Translations under genes and position numbers: made by a program
In this document: one piece after another, positions 25,025 through 33,713 of the stretch
How positions within the stretch are numbered: position 1 is the first letter of the stretch
Layout of the letters: every line of letters begins with the position of its first letter
Assembly (NCBI GenBank): GCA_964551985.1
Contig: CAZKFG010000020.1
Span: 1-34,146, forward strand
Direction: 5' to 3'
DNA length: 34,146 bases
From: CAZKFG01 sp964551985
GTDB taxonomy: Bacteria > Bacillota > Negativicutes > Acidaminococcales > JAISLQ01
Notes under the pieces: model-generated
Told to the model about the DNA's origin: nothing
Seen by the model: only the letters and a program-made list of their open reading frames with translations
Databases searched by the model: none

Positions 25025-26216
25025 CTAATTTTCATCAAAAATTTTACTACCTATTTGTAGTGCTGCTTGCTTTTTACTGTCTTGTAAAACATGAGTGTAT
25101 AAATCGGCTGTAAGTTGTTATTGTACTGTGTCCTAATATCTGCGAGGCAACCTTCATAGGTACACCAGAATTGAGCATAAGGCTTGCGCAAGAGTGTCTT
25201 AAATCGTGGAAGCGAATTTGTCTTAGTCCTTTACTTTTGAGCATATTTTTAAAATTAGCAGGAAAGTTACTAGGATTTAGAGGCTCACCGTTGATTTTAC
25301 AGGTAACAAAACCGCTATCTTTATACTCTACACCTAATAAATCTTTATAATACTCTTGTTTTAGTTGATGGCGTTTAATAATTTCAAACACTTGATTTGG
25401 CGCACTTATAATGCGGTTACTGTCATCGCTTTTTGGTTGAGTTAGCATCGCTACACCATTAATAGATATGAGCTGTTTAGATATTTTAATAGTATTATTG
25501 TCAAAATCCAAATCGCTTATCTTAAGCCCTAGTATCTCGCCACGCCTCATACCGCATATTGCAGCAAGTACTACCGGCACTTCATACCAAGTATCATATA
25601 CTGCTTCAAATAAATCTTTTATCTCTTTTGTATCATAAACTTCTACCTTATGCTTTTTGGGCTTTGGTACATTTATAATAGAAGTCATAGGATTATAATG
25701 AATTAAACGTTTTTTAACCGCATGTGCCAAGGCTTCTTTGAATACCCTGTGCGTATAAAGCACACTTTTAGCGGACAAACCACCTTTGCCATCTGCTCTA
25801 CCTTCTTTTATAAGGTAAGCATAAAATTCATCAATGTGCTTTGAACAAAGAGCTTTTAATTCAATATTACCTAATCTTGGAATTATTTGCTTGATTATAA
25901 TTCTCTTGTAGCCGACAAAACTACTTTTGCGTAAGTTGACTTGTGCATAGTCATCAAGCCACTGCTGCAAATATTCTCTCACTGTTATAGATTTATTTAC
26001 CACAAAAGTATTGTTGTTTTGCTGATTGTTTATGCCAAGTAAAAACTCTTCGGCCTCGCCTTTAGTCTTAAAGCCACGTTTTTTGGTATGTTTAGCCCTG
26101 CCTGTTACAGGGTCTTTGTACCTGTACTGTACATCATACACTTTTAGATTTTGGCGGCGTTTACCCTTACTGTCAATGCCTGATTGTAAAATGCGCTCTT
26201 TTATAGTACCATTCAT
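25025..26216 (-). pseudogene. Tyrosine integrase of element 2, frameshifted before the catalytic tyrosine
   Basis: As written, the frame runs from ATG 26216 to a stop at 25074 (380 aa). It keeps R224 (CGMRRGE), H337-x-x-R340 (HDLRH) and H363 (LGHST), but after ITT at residue 368 the protein reads YSRFIHSCFTRQ. Reading with one base less at about 25111-25114 restores TTADLYTHVLQDSKKQAALQ and a stop at 25025, the standard end of this integrase family with its nucleophile tyrosine (codon at 25097-25099). The enzyme as encoded lacks the nucleophile and should be inactive. AAGGAG lies 6 nt before ATG 26216. Confidence 0.88.
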
Positions 26217-26273
26217 TGCAATCTCCTTTTTGTAATGTAGTGCCATATTGTATACGGCACTACGCTTAGTTTT

Positions 26274-26459
26274 TTATACAGCTTGTTTGCTGCTTGCAGT
26301 TTCTATCCAAGAATCCAGGCTCTTTTTAGGGACTTTTATTTGTCGACCTATTTTTATACTCGGGATAGTACCGTTATGAACTATCTCATAGGCTTTGTTA
26401 ACGCCTATGCCTAGATATTTAGCCATTTGACGTACTGTCATAGTTGCTGGCTCTAGCAT
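26274..26459 (-). CDS. Excisionase of element 2
   Basis: A 61-aa winged-helix HTH protein: MTVRQMAKYLGIGVNKAYEI, then GTIPSIKIGRQIKVPKKSL, the HTH_17/Xis pattern. I start it at ATG 26459 with AAGGAG 8 nt upstream; GTG 26468 is an alternative. It lies directly before the integrase gene. Confidence 0.8.
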   Translation of the reverse strand: MLEPATMTVRQMAKYLGIGVNKAYEIVHNGTIPSIKIGRQIKVPKKSLDSWIETASSKQAV

Positions 26460-26618
26460 TGTTCTCACTCCTTCTTATAAATAATATATACATATATTTT
26501 TTGCTTTTAGCACAACTTGTGTCAGTTGTTTTTACACATGGCACAGCCAAAAAGATAGATTTAAAGCAGGTTTTTAGCTAAAATGTGCTGTTGTGCCAGA
26601 TGTGGAGAAATATTTTTT

Positions 26619-27362
26619 TCATTTTAATGCTATGCCTCCTACACCACTTTGAGGATTTTTAATTCTCAGACCTGTCTCAGGATTTACTCCTCTAAAGCGA
26701 TCTATTGCATAAACACCAGGGATGTTATTAAGCTGGCTAAAAAAATCTTTATTTGTTAGCTGCTCATCTTGTTTGTTACTCTCTTTATGCCACTGGCAAT
26801 AGGCTCTGTACAAAAACTCTTTGTTAATCCTCTCGCTAGAGCCAAAGTAGCACTTATCTTGTAAAAAGCACTCTACCTGCTGGTCGTTGATCAAATTGTT
26901 TTGACTATTGTAAAATATTTTATGTGCCAAAAGGCTATCTTCTGAAATGTCAAAGACCATTTTATTGTGACATAGCTCTGTCAGACTATCTATTAACAGG
27001 CTTAATATTTCCTCAGCCTCTTGGTTAAATATTATCTCATCTAGATCTAAAACTCGATTTTCACTAGATACTGGATTATAAAAAGGCAAAAACATAATTC
27101 GGTCAAACAAAGCAGGGTCGTCAATAGTTCTTGCTAGCTGAGATACATTATTAGCGGAGAAAAACAATTTTGCATGAGTCTTAGGTGCAGAATTTTTTCT
27201 AAACTTCTGCTGACTGTGCTGCCTAGTTTTTGACACTACAGCCTTTATATTTGCAGCATTTTTCAAACTCTTGTTTGCTATCTCATCGCCGTAATTTATA
27301 CGAGCCTCGACTAGAGTACTGCTATTAAACCCTGAGCCAATATCGTGCAATTTCGTCATCAT
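26619..27362 (-). pseudogene. C-terminal part of split D5-type helicase
   Basis: Continues the helicase begun at 28446 in another frame. GSGFNSSTLVEARINYGDEIA follows where the ATPase core should continue after Walker A, then LFFSANNVSQLARTIDDPALFDRIMFLPF holds the sensor asparagine and the arginine finger (DR), and a winged-helix-like tail ends the protein. The frame is open back to about 27388, so its ATG at 27362 is probably incidental. Without Walker A, this piece alone cannot hydrolyse ATP. Confidence 0.75.
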
Positions 27363-28446
27363 TGTAAAACCGCAAAAGAATATTTGCTAGCAGTGTTTTA
27401 CCACAATTGCCTGAACCCAAAAATATAGGCATTTTCTTTATTTCTGGACCAAAATTTGATACCAAATAGACCATAACTTGTAAAGCAAATTTTAAATTCT
27501 CTGGTGTATCGAACATACGCTCAACTAGTTTCATAAATCTCTTTGGTAGAGGAGCGTTTTTGTTGTACTTTACAGGTATATGACGCAACATTTGGTACTT
27601 TGGGCTATGCGAGAGCAAGTTGCCGGTTTCTACATCTATAACGCCATTTTTCACACAGATTAGGTGCTTTTGGCTATCAAAATCATTACTGGTTACTTGA
27701 ATTTCGGAGTTTTGATAAATTGCAGCAAAAACATTACTTAAAAAGCCAGTTGTTAAAAGTGCTTCAATATCAGTATTACTCCTAAAAATATCTCGTACAA
27801 ACATACAAAACGCATCTTTGTCTAAAGCACTAAAACAACCTTTTGGATAGCTGTATAAATAAACCTCTTTCTTTTTATAGTTGGCGAGCAATAGTCCACT
27901 ATGCTTTTCTAAAATAATATTGACAACATCATTAAAATTAATTTTCTCTTTGGCAATGTTTTCGATATTAGCAGTATTGGCTTTTTTAATATCATCAAAA
28001 TATGTAGGTCTTGATGAAGCTGGCAACACTGCTAAACTTTGTGTATTGAGATATTGAGAATTATCGTCGCTATCAAAATTATCGTCTAGATTAATTGTTT
28101 TTTCTTCTATATTTAGTTCTTTGACATTTTGATACTCATCTATTGTCTCATTAAATGCTTCATCTGGGTTTGAACTGCCTGTTGGAATATCTAGGGTACT
28201 ATGCGTGTAGTCGTCATCAAATTCGCTGATTTGTGCTTTGGTGGCTTTAAAATCCAATGCTGGCCTGTTTATAAAGTCATTTTGGTAGCCTGCATCAAAA
28301 AAATCTTTATTTGGATCGAACTTGCCAGCAGAAGCTGGCAAATTCGAACTTTGATAAGACTCATTATCATCATAATTAGGACGAGAGGTCAATGGCGCAG
28401 GAGTTAATCCATTATTTACATATTTTCTATTATCATCTGGGTTCAT
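27325..28446 (-). pseudogene. N-terminal part of split D5-type helicase
   Basis: The first 160 residues are acidic and probably disordered, with short repeated motifs (LTSRPNYDD and ASSRPTYFDD). A D5_N-like region follows (VKNGVIDVETGNLL), then Walker A GSGNCGKT near the end. The frame then stops shortly after at 27325, a point where the homologous frame is one base away. Intact, the protein would be about 610 aa. The start overlaps the gene at 28433 by 14 nt, so they were coupled. A GTG at 28455 is an alternative start. Confidence 0.75.
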
Positions 28447-29008
28447 TTTTGTCACACCCTTTGCCCATCAAAAAGATTTGTGCCATTTGACGCATTAAGG
28501 CTTTAACTTGCTTGTCTTTACCTTCTGACACAAAGACAATTTTTCTAGCCAGCTTTATTGCCGGCATATATGACAACAGCACATCCCCTTCTTCATCTGA
28601 TACATAAATTTGGCACCAGCCCGCTATATCCGTAGTGTTGTCTGTAAGTATTATTTTACCTAGCTCGTTGCCATTTATTTGTATGGCTACCTTAGATTTT
28701 GAAAACAAAATATCAATTTTAAAAAATTCGACTTTTTGCTCAACCCCGTTTACGCTGGTATATAGCAGGTTTCCTGCGTAATAAGCAGCCATGAATATAT
28801 TTGTTTGTAGCTTTAAATTAATGATTATACTGTTGACAAAGACCTTTCTTGCTGGACTTTTCAGCGATTGCCTTATGACACATACCCCATTTTTTAATAG
28901 TATCTGCATGTGATTTAGATTTTTACTTATCTTGTGATTTTCACCAAAAAAATTGTCAGCTGTCACCAGTTCTACTAATTTCTTATTGTCTTCATAATGA
29001 TTGTTCAT
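28433..29008 (-). CDS. Unknown 191-aa protein of element 2
   Basis: I do not recognise this protein. It looks alpha/beta with several beta-rich segments (KVEFFKIDILFSKSKVAIQI, then WCQIYVSDEEGDVLLSY) and ends in a basic helix. No catalytic motif or signal peptide is visible. AAAGGAGGA lies 6 nt before ATG 29008, a very strong ribosome site. It overlaps the helicase start, which suggests a role in element replication or its control. Element 1 has no counterpart. Confidence 0.7.
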   Translation of the reverse strand: MNNHYEDNKKLVELVTADNFFGENHKISKNLNHMQILLKNGVCVIRQSLKSPARKVFVNSIIINLKLQTNIFMAAYYAGNLLYTSVNGVEQKVEFFKIDILFSKSKVAIQINGNELGKIILTDNTTDIAGWCQIYVSDEEGDVLLSYMPAIKLARKIVFVSEGKDKQVKALMRQMAQIFLMGKGCDKNEPR

Positions 29009-29193
29009 GAAAAATCCTCCTTTTGCCACCGCCAGTAGGGTAGGCCTTTGTTTTTTGCAATCGGCGCCGATCGCTCGCCTTTTGCTTATAATAAATATAC
29101 ATCTGCTAAAAGTGCTGCTTTTTTGTCAATTGCCATTTTTTGAAAAAATATAAAAAAGCAAAATAGGCTTCATACAAGGTTTTTTATGTAATG

Positions 29194-29275
29194 GGGTATT
29201 TTTCAAGCGCTAAAAAATACCCAAAAAATTGAAATGCATAAAAAATGCTGTATGCAGATTTAACTGCACACAGCA
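29194..29275 (-). terminator. Two hairpins between the large gene and the 191-aa gene
   Basis: On the minus strand a 12-bp stem (29275-29264 with 29257-29246, one G-T pair) is followed by TTTTTT, a good terminator for the large gene. A second 10-bp stem (29222-29213 with 29203-29194; loop containing AGCGCT) follows at once. The latter has no matching role as terminator and could belong to an origin or operator. Confidence 0.7.
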
Positions 29276-29289
29276 AGCATCTTGGAACA

Positions 29290-31284
29290 TTAAATTTTTT
29301 TTAAGACTTTTTCCCATACCTGATAAATAGTTAGCCCATCAATAACTACATTAAAATCATCGTATTCTATTGCTTTTGCTCTAAATTTTGTTGCTATAGC
29401 ACTTTTGATTGAGTCAACTGACCATTGTAAATCAAGACTTTTTTCTTTGCTTGAAGACGATAATTCTAATGTATAAAGTTCTTTTAGGTCGTTTATAAAG
29501 TTTTGTTTATCTATATCATGCAGAGAAGTGAAATAAGATAAAAAATTATTTAAAGAAAAACTGGTCGTTTTTATTAGTGCTAATTCAATACTATCTGACG
29601 ATTCTAGTCTTTGATACTCCTCAAAAAGCTCTATAGCAATTGTTGCTGGATTGTTTGGGCTTTTTAAAATTTCGGCAAAAGTATTTGATGGCAAATCTTT
29701 TATTGGAAGGCTCTCTATAAGCCTATATAAAATAAATTTTTCTACATCTGAAAAATCAGTGATTGGAATTTTTTCATAATTATAATTGATACTATAAATT
29801 ATATCTTCATCTTTTAAGATTGTTTGATAAAAATTTATATACTTTTGTAAATATAAATCAAATTCATCTAATAATAGTCCTCTCAATTTATATAATAAAT
29901 AACAGTTTTCTCGATTATTTTCTTTGACATTTTTTAATAATGACCATTTTTTAGATATCTCTAAAGCTTTTTCATTCTTACTTATAAAGGCTTGCCACAA
30001 TAGACCGCGTATTGTAGTGGCAGTATATTTTTCGGCAAAAGTTTTTTTAATATCATTGCACAAAGCAGTAACTAAACGTATTTTTTCAGTAGATGTATAG
30101 CTTTTTGCATTTGAAGTCGTAAAGATGCCATTGCCAAAATATTCATTGTCATAGTTTGTGTGCCCATATTTAGGCTTAATTACGTACAACTGTAGATGCA
30201 AATCATTGTCATTAAAAAATATAACGAAGTATTTGTAAAAAATAAATAGCAAAACCATTGCTTCAAGAAGGTCATTTCCAATGATATATTTATCAATAGA
30301 TGTACGCAGATAATTATATGAAACATTGTTGTTTTCTTCATGAAAAGAAACTGATTTTATCAATAACTTATGATAGCTAGCAATAAATTTGTCTAGATCA
30401 TTGGAATAAAGCATGTTGCCTGAATAAATGAAAAAAGTTATATATACATGTTCATACAACATTAAATCATAGTGAATTTGATATAGCTTTCGCAACAAAT
30501 TATAGTAATTATTTTTGGACTCTTGTAAAACAGCTTTTTTTATATGCTCATTGTGTACGTAGGTATCTATAAATTTTTTGAAATTTGCATGAGGCAATAC
30601 ATTTTTAAATCGTTGTTCCTTAACATTTAAATTATCCTCATTATATTGTACATGGTAGCTTTGCTTTATATCTGGCTTGATATTTTGCTTGATTTTGTAT
30701 AGCTGCTTGATTGTATCAGAGTATTTTTGTCTTTTAGCAAAAATCAAGTATTTTTTATGAGTTTTTATAAATAAATCAATATTCAATTTATCTATAAAGA
30801 ACTCTTCTGGTTTATCATCTAACATTTGCGATAAGTATGATGCTATATCATCAAATTTGAGTAAAACAGTTCCTAAAATATAGTGAAAGACTCTGTAATC
30901 AGAAATAAAACCTACTCTGACATCAGGCGTTTTATAAGGGCTTATAAAATTGCCGAGTTGAATTGCACAGTGATTGTAGATAAAGTTTATTGCAAAGCTA
31001 CTGTTAGTATACAACCGTAAGCATTGATGGCTTATCTCATTGAGTTGCCTTGGCTCTTTGCCTACAAGATTTATAAGATATAGATAATCTAAAAAAGTAT
31101 GTTCTTTCTTATTACTTAAAATTAAATCTTTATTTTTAAAAAATAAAGATATTGCATAAAGATTGCCGTTTTTTGCTTTTTTGTCAGATAGTTTTCCAAG
31201 TGCAACTTTTAGAGTGGATAAAAATTTTGCTTTAACTTCACGAGGATGATTTAACAATCGCTCAGAGCAAATCTTATGGTGCAT
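29290..31284 (-). CDS. Large unknown protein of element 2, main part
   Basis: A 664-aa protein that I do not recognise: lysine-, tyrosine- and asparagine-rich, apparently all helical, with a hydrophobic stretch near residues 338-357 (LLEAMVLLFIFYKYFVIFF). The frame is open upstream to about 31413 without a start codon that has a ribosome site, and overlaps the 133-aa frame at 31368-31413. The two are therefore most likely one gene of about 800 codons broken by a -1 shift. It occupies the same place as the 734-aa protein of element 1 and shows weak resemblance to it. Function unknown. Confidence 0.65.
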   Translation of the reverse strand: MHHKICSERLLNHPREVKAKFLSTLKVALGKLSDKKAKNGNLYAISLFFKNKDLILSNKKEHTFLDYLYLINLVGKEPRQLNEISHQCLRLYTNSSFAINFIYNHCAIQLGNFISPYKTPDVRVGFISDYRVFHYILGTVLLKFDDIASYLSQMLDDKPEEFFIDKLNIDLFIKTHKKYLIFAKRQKYSDTIKQLYKIKQNIKPDIKQSYHVQYNEDNLNVKEQRFKNVLPHANFKKFIDTYVHNEHIKKAVLQESKNNYYNLLRKLYQIHYDLMLYEHVYITFFIYSGNMLYSNDLDKFIASYHKLLIKSVSFHEENNNVSYNYLRTSIDKYIIGNDLLEAMVLLFIFYKYFVIFFNDNDLHLQLYVIKPKYGHTNYDNEYFGNGIFTTSNAKSYTSTEKIRLVTALCNDIKKTFAEKYTATTIRGLLWQAFISKNEKALEISKKWSLLKNVKENNRENCYLLYKLRGLLLDEFDLYLQKYINFYQTILKDEDIIYSINYNYEKIPITDFSDVEKFILYRLIESLPIKDLPSNTFAEILKSPNNPATIAIELFEEYQRLESSDSIELALIKTTSFSLNNFLSYFTSLHDIDKQNFINDLKELYTLELSSSSKEKSLDLQWSVDSIKSAIATKFRAKAIEYDDFNVVIDGLTIYQVWEKVLKKI

Positions 31285-31367
31285 ATTTTGGATTTTAGGT
31301 AGTGTTTTTTCAAGTTTTTTTCTTTGTAAATATAATATCTCTAGAGTTAAATGTTCTTGGATCAGTT

Positions 31368-31769
31368 TTATAATCTTTTCAAATAATATTTCGGCGTGTT
31401 TAGGAGATATTGCTTATAAGAGTTTTTACTTTGATTAAAACGCTTCTTATCGTCCTTACTTTGAGGTTTATTTGCTAAGGTTAGGTATTCGCAGTAGAGA
31501 TTGTAGATATCTTGCGTTGTTAATAATTGTTTGCTAAGTATTTTTTTTACCTTGATATCCTCAGACGGTTCCATTGCATAAGTTATTTGCTCTTTATATA
31601 AACCAGAGGCTAAAAGCAAAGGCACGACAATCAATCTTGCCATATATTGATCAAACTTTAAATTTTCTATAAAAAAAGTAAGATTTTCACTATTTATTTT
31701 AGCTTTAATGTTGGTTTTGCAGCTTCGTGAAAATAGAATTTTTTCAAGTTTTTCCATATCAAAAAACAT
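31368..31769 (-). CDS. Large unknown protein of element 2, N-terminal part
   Basis: A 133-aa frame with AAAGGCGG 7 nt before its ATG, so it holds the true start of the large gene. Residues 29-47 (NLTFFIENLKFDQYMARLI) align with residues 22-40 of the 734-aa protein (SLEELVQSIKVDKYLSTLI), with K, D, Y, L and I shared in register. It runs out of frame at 31368, while the frame of the main part is already open from 31413. A stretch CCTAAAC at the overlap resembles a weak slippery site, but plain mutation is the simpler reading. Confidence 0.6.
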   Translation of the reverse strand: MFFDMEKLEKILFSRSCKTNIKAKINSENLTFFIENLKFDQYMARLIVVPLLLASGLYKEQITYAMEPSEDIKVKKILSKQLLTTQDIYNLYCEYLTLANKPQSKDDKKRFNQSKNSYKQYLLNTPKYYLKRL

Positions 31770-31878
31770 TTTAAAACCGCCTTTATCTTCTTATAAATAT
31801 ACTCTCTTACCCCAACTATTATATCACTGCAACTTATCCATACAGTATTGTTTTAGTGCTATTTTCTCATATCATCAG

Positions 31879-32003
31879 GTTTCATCTAGGTTTATCTAGT
31901 ATACGTTGTTCTATTTCATCTGTTTTCACCTTATTTTGCTACTGTATTTAGTTTCAACTGATTTCATCTAGCAGGTTAATTATTTTCATTCATTTTCATC
32001 TAT
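31879..32003. repeat. Iteron-like TTTCATCTA repeats in a divergent gap
   Basis: TTTCATCT(A/G) occurs at 31880-31888, 31914-31922, 31962-31970 and 31994-32002, all in the same orientation, with degenerate copies at 31891-31899 (TTTATCTAG) and 31952-31960 (TTTCAACTG). They lie between the start of the large unknown gene and the replication initiator. They could be Rep-binding sites or operators for both divergent genes. A TATAAT box follows at about 32044. Confidence 0.6.
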
Positions 32004-32094
32004 TCTTATATAAATGTTAACAAAATAACAAATAAAAACGCAATATAATTTTAAAAAACTCCTAACAATATTTTAATAAAATGAGGTGAAACTG

Positions 32095-33192
32095 ATGATA
32101 GATACACTTAAGATAACACATGAATTTAGCCAAAAGACGGCAAAAGAAGAGTTTTTACTATTTGTCAATTATTTAACCAAGCATTATAAGCTAAAAGAGA
32201 AGATAAAAGGTAATCGCCCAAGCTTTATTAGCTATAGTTTTACCCTATTTGGCGTACTGCGGTTAGAACTATGCAAGCACGAGCCAAGGTGTGAGAATGG
32301 CTATTTTATAAAACTTGTCATAAATCCAAAGTATATGTTGCAAAAAGAAAACTATAACCATATTTCTCTATCGGAAGAAAAAGATTATCCTGCTTTTGAA
32401 CAGGCGTTTAACAATTTTATCTTAGCCATTAGTAAATTAAGTACAGTAGAACTACCTGCTTTAGATAAATGGATACCTACAAGATTAGATTACGCGATAA
32501 ATATTTTTGATAAGCCTACATCTGCTTACATTTATCTATTTAACAAAGGCAAAGCTCCACCAAATGCTAAGCTAAAAAGCCCACTACAAAAATGCTTTAA
32601 GTTCAAAGACACCTCTTACTGGCGGGCTTACACAAACTTTACCCTAAACTTTTATAACAAAATAGCCCAAATTAAACAAAACAAAAGCCTATACAAACAA
32701 CTTTTAAAAGAGAAGATAATAAACAAAAGCACGCAAATATTACGCCTAGAAGTGCAGCTTAGCTTAAAAGACAAACACAGCATAAGTTCGATGCTTGGCT
32801 TGGATAACTCTGCCGGACTTTATGTAAAAGACCTATGGAATAATAAGCTCGCTTACAATACACTACATAAATACCTTGCCTATACTGTAGGGCTTGAAGA
32901 TTTTTTTAACAAGCAACTAGCCCAAAGTAAGCTAAGAGAGTCAGAAAAAGGCGGATTGTTTCACACAGCTAAAGAATTTATGGACATACTAAACCTTAAC
33001 AATCGCTACTTTAGAGGGGCACAGATAGCTTTTTGCAAACTCAAACCTAACTACGACCCACATTACCTTCGAGATAAAATAATGCCAGTTTTCAAAAGGG
33101 TACAAATAAACCCTATAACAATACCGAGTAGTTACCAAATACAAAGTTTAGCTAACCCGATAAAGTTTTTGCAATTGCTAAAAGATAGCTAG
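32095..33192 (+). CDS. Phage/plasmid replication initiator (gpII/X-like, rolling-circle type)
   Basis: A 365-aa protein. IPTRLDYAINIFDKPTSAY, then NFTLNFYNKIAQI, then ILRLEVQLSLKDK follow the order of conserved blocks in the phage gpII/X and related replication-initiation proteins (R-x-D-x-x-x-I, F/Y-N/D-K, L-R-x-E). Those nick a double-strand origin with a tyrosine; I cannot assign the nicking residue. GAGG lies 8 nt before ATG 32095. A GTG at 32086 is an alternative start. It is the only plus-strand gene of element 2. It appears intact, unlike its neighbours. Confidence 0.65.
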   Translation: MIDTLKITHEFSQKTAKEEFLLFVNYLTKHYKLKEKIKGNRPSFISYSFTLFGVLRLELCKHEPRCENGYFIKLVINPKYMLQKENYNHISLSEEKDYPAFEQAFNNFILAISKLSTVELPALDKWIPTRLDYAINIFDKPTSAYIYLFNKGKAPPNAKLKSPLQKCFKFKDTSYWRAYTNFTLNFYNKIAQIKQNKSLYKQLLKEKIINKSTQILRLEVQLSLKDKHSISSMLGLDNSAGLYVKDLWNNKLAYNTLHKYLAYTVGLEDFFNKQLAQSKLRESEKGGLFHTAKEFMDILNLNNRYFRGAQIAFCKLKPNYDPHYLRDKIMPVFKRVQINPITIPSSYQIQSLANPIKFLQLLKDS

Positions 33193-33713
33193 ATTAGCAG
33201 CGTTTCTTTATGTAGTATGAAAGTTTACTGTACATTTTTTGCTTTATACATTCTAATAGCAAAATTCATCTCAAAGCATATAAGACTAAAGTCTCAATTT
33301 TCATTTAATAAATTAAGCAAAGACTGCTAAGCAAGGCAACTTACAAAGATGAATAACAAATCATAGTTTTTAACAATAAAATTAAGCCTGTTTTCTATTG
33401 AATAAAAAAACATAATATGTTATAATAAATTACATATAAATTGCTTTTAATTGTGCATGAGATATAAAAATTATTGCACATAAAGCCTTGAAAACTGGCA
33501 ACATATTTGTTTGATTTATTTTAATTTTTACAAGTAATGAGGGAAATTTTGTTAGTATTTAACTAAAGCAAAAGACTTGAAGGCTTGTTTAAATTTCTTT
33601 TCAGCAGTTTTTAATATTGATAACAGACTTTTCTTTACAATTTATTTATCATATACATTCGCATTTTACCAGCCTCAAGTTAAGCTTAAGTTAAATTAAG
33701 CGGGGTGAGTGAA
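33193..33713 (+). other. Long AT-rich leader before the secretion gene
   Basis: No protein gene is visible in about 520 nt. A promoter at 33398-33426 would give a transcript with roughly 280 nt before the ATG. Within it TGTGCA/TGCACA (about 33453-33482) forms an inverted repeat, and GCTTAA/TTAAGC lies just before the ribosome site. At 33289-33304 a stretch close to AAGTCTAATTTTCAT recalls 25021-25035, a weak candidate for the right border of element 2. Confidence 0.4.
33398..33426 (+). promoter_or_regulatory. Probable promoter of the TpsB gene
   Basis: TTGAAT (33398-33403) and TATAAT (33421-33426) with exactly 17 nt between. It lies about 290 nt before the ATG at 33714. Confidence 0.6.

Larger units (their letters stand above)
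24932..33192. mobile_element. Decaying integrative element 2 at tRNA-Leu
   Basis: About 8.3 kb between tRNA-Leu and the secretion gene at 33714. On the minus strand it carries integrase, excisionase, D5 helicase, a 191-aa orphan and a large unknown protein; on the plus strand it carries a replication initiator. Integrase, helicase and the large protein are each split by a frameshift. No copy of the tRNA-Leu 3' end is visible at the right side, so the right border is uncertain. The region shows no relaxase. Confidence 0.65.

Noticed and set aside
31860..32005. Possible CRISPR array
   Set aside because: The repeats are only 9 nt and irregularly spaced, and there are no cas genes. Iterons or operators fit better.
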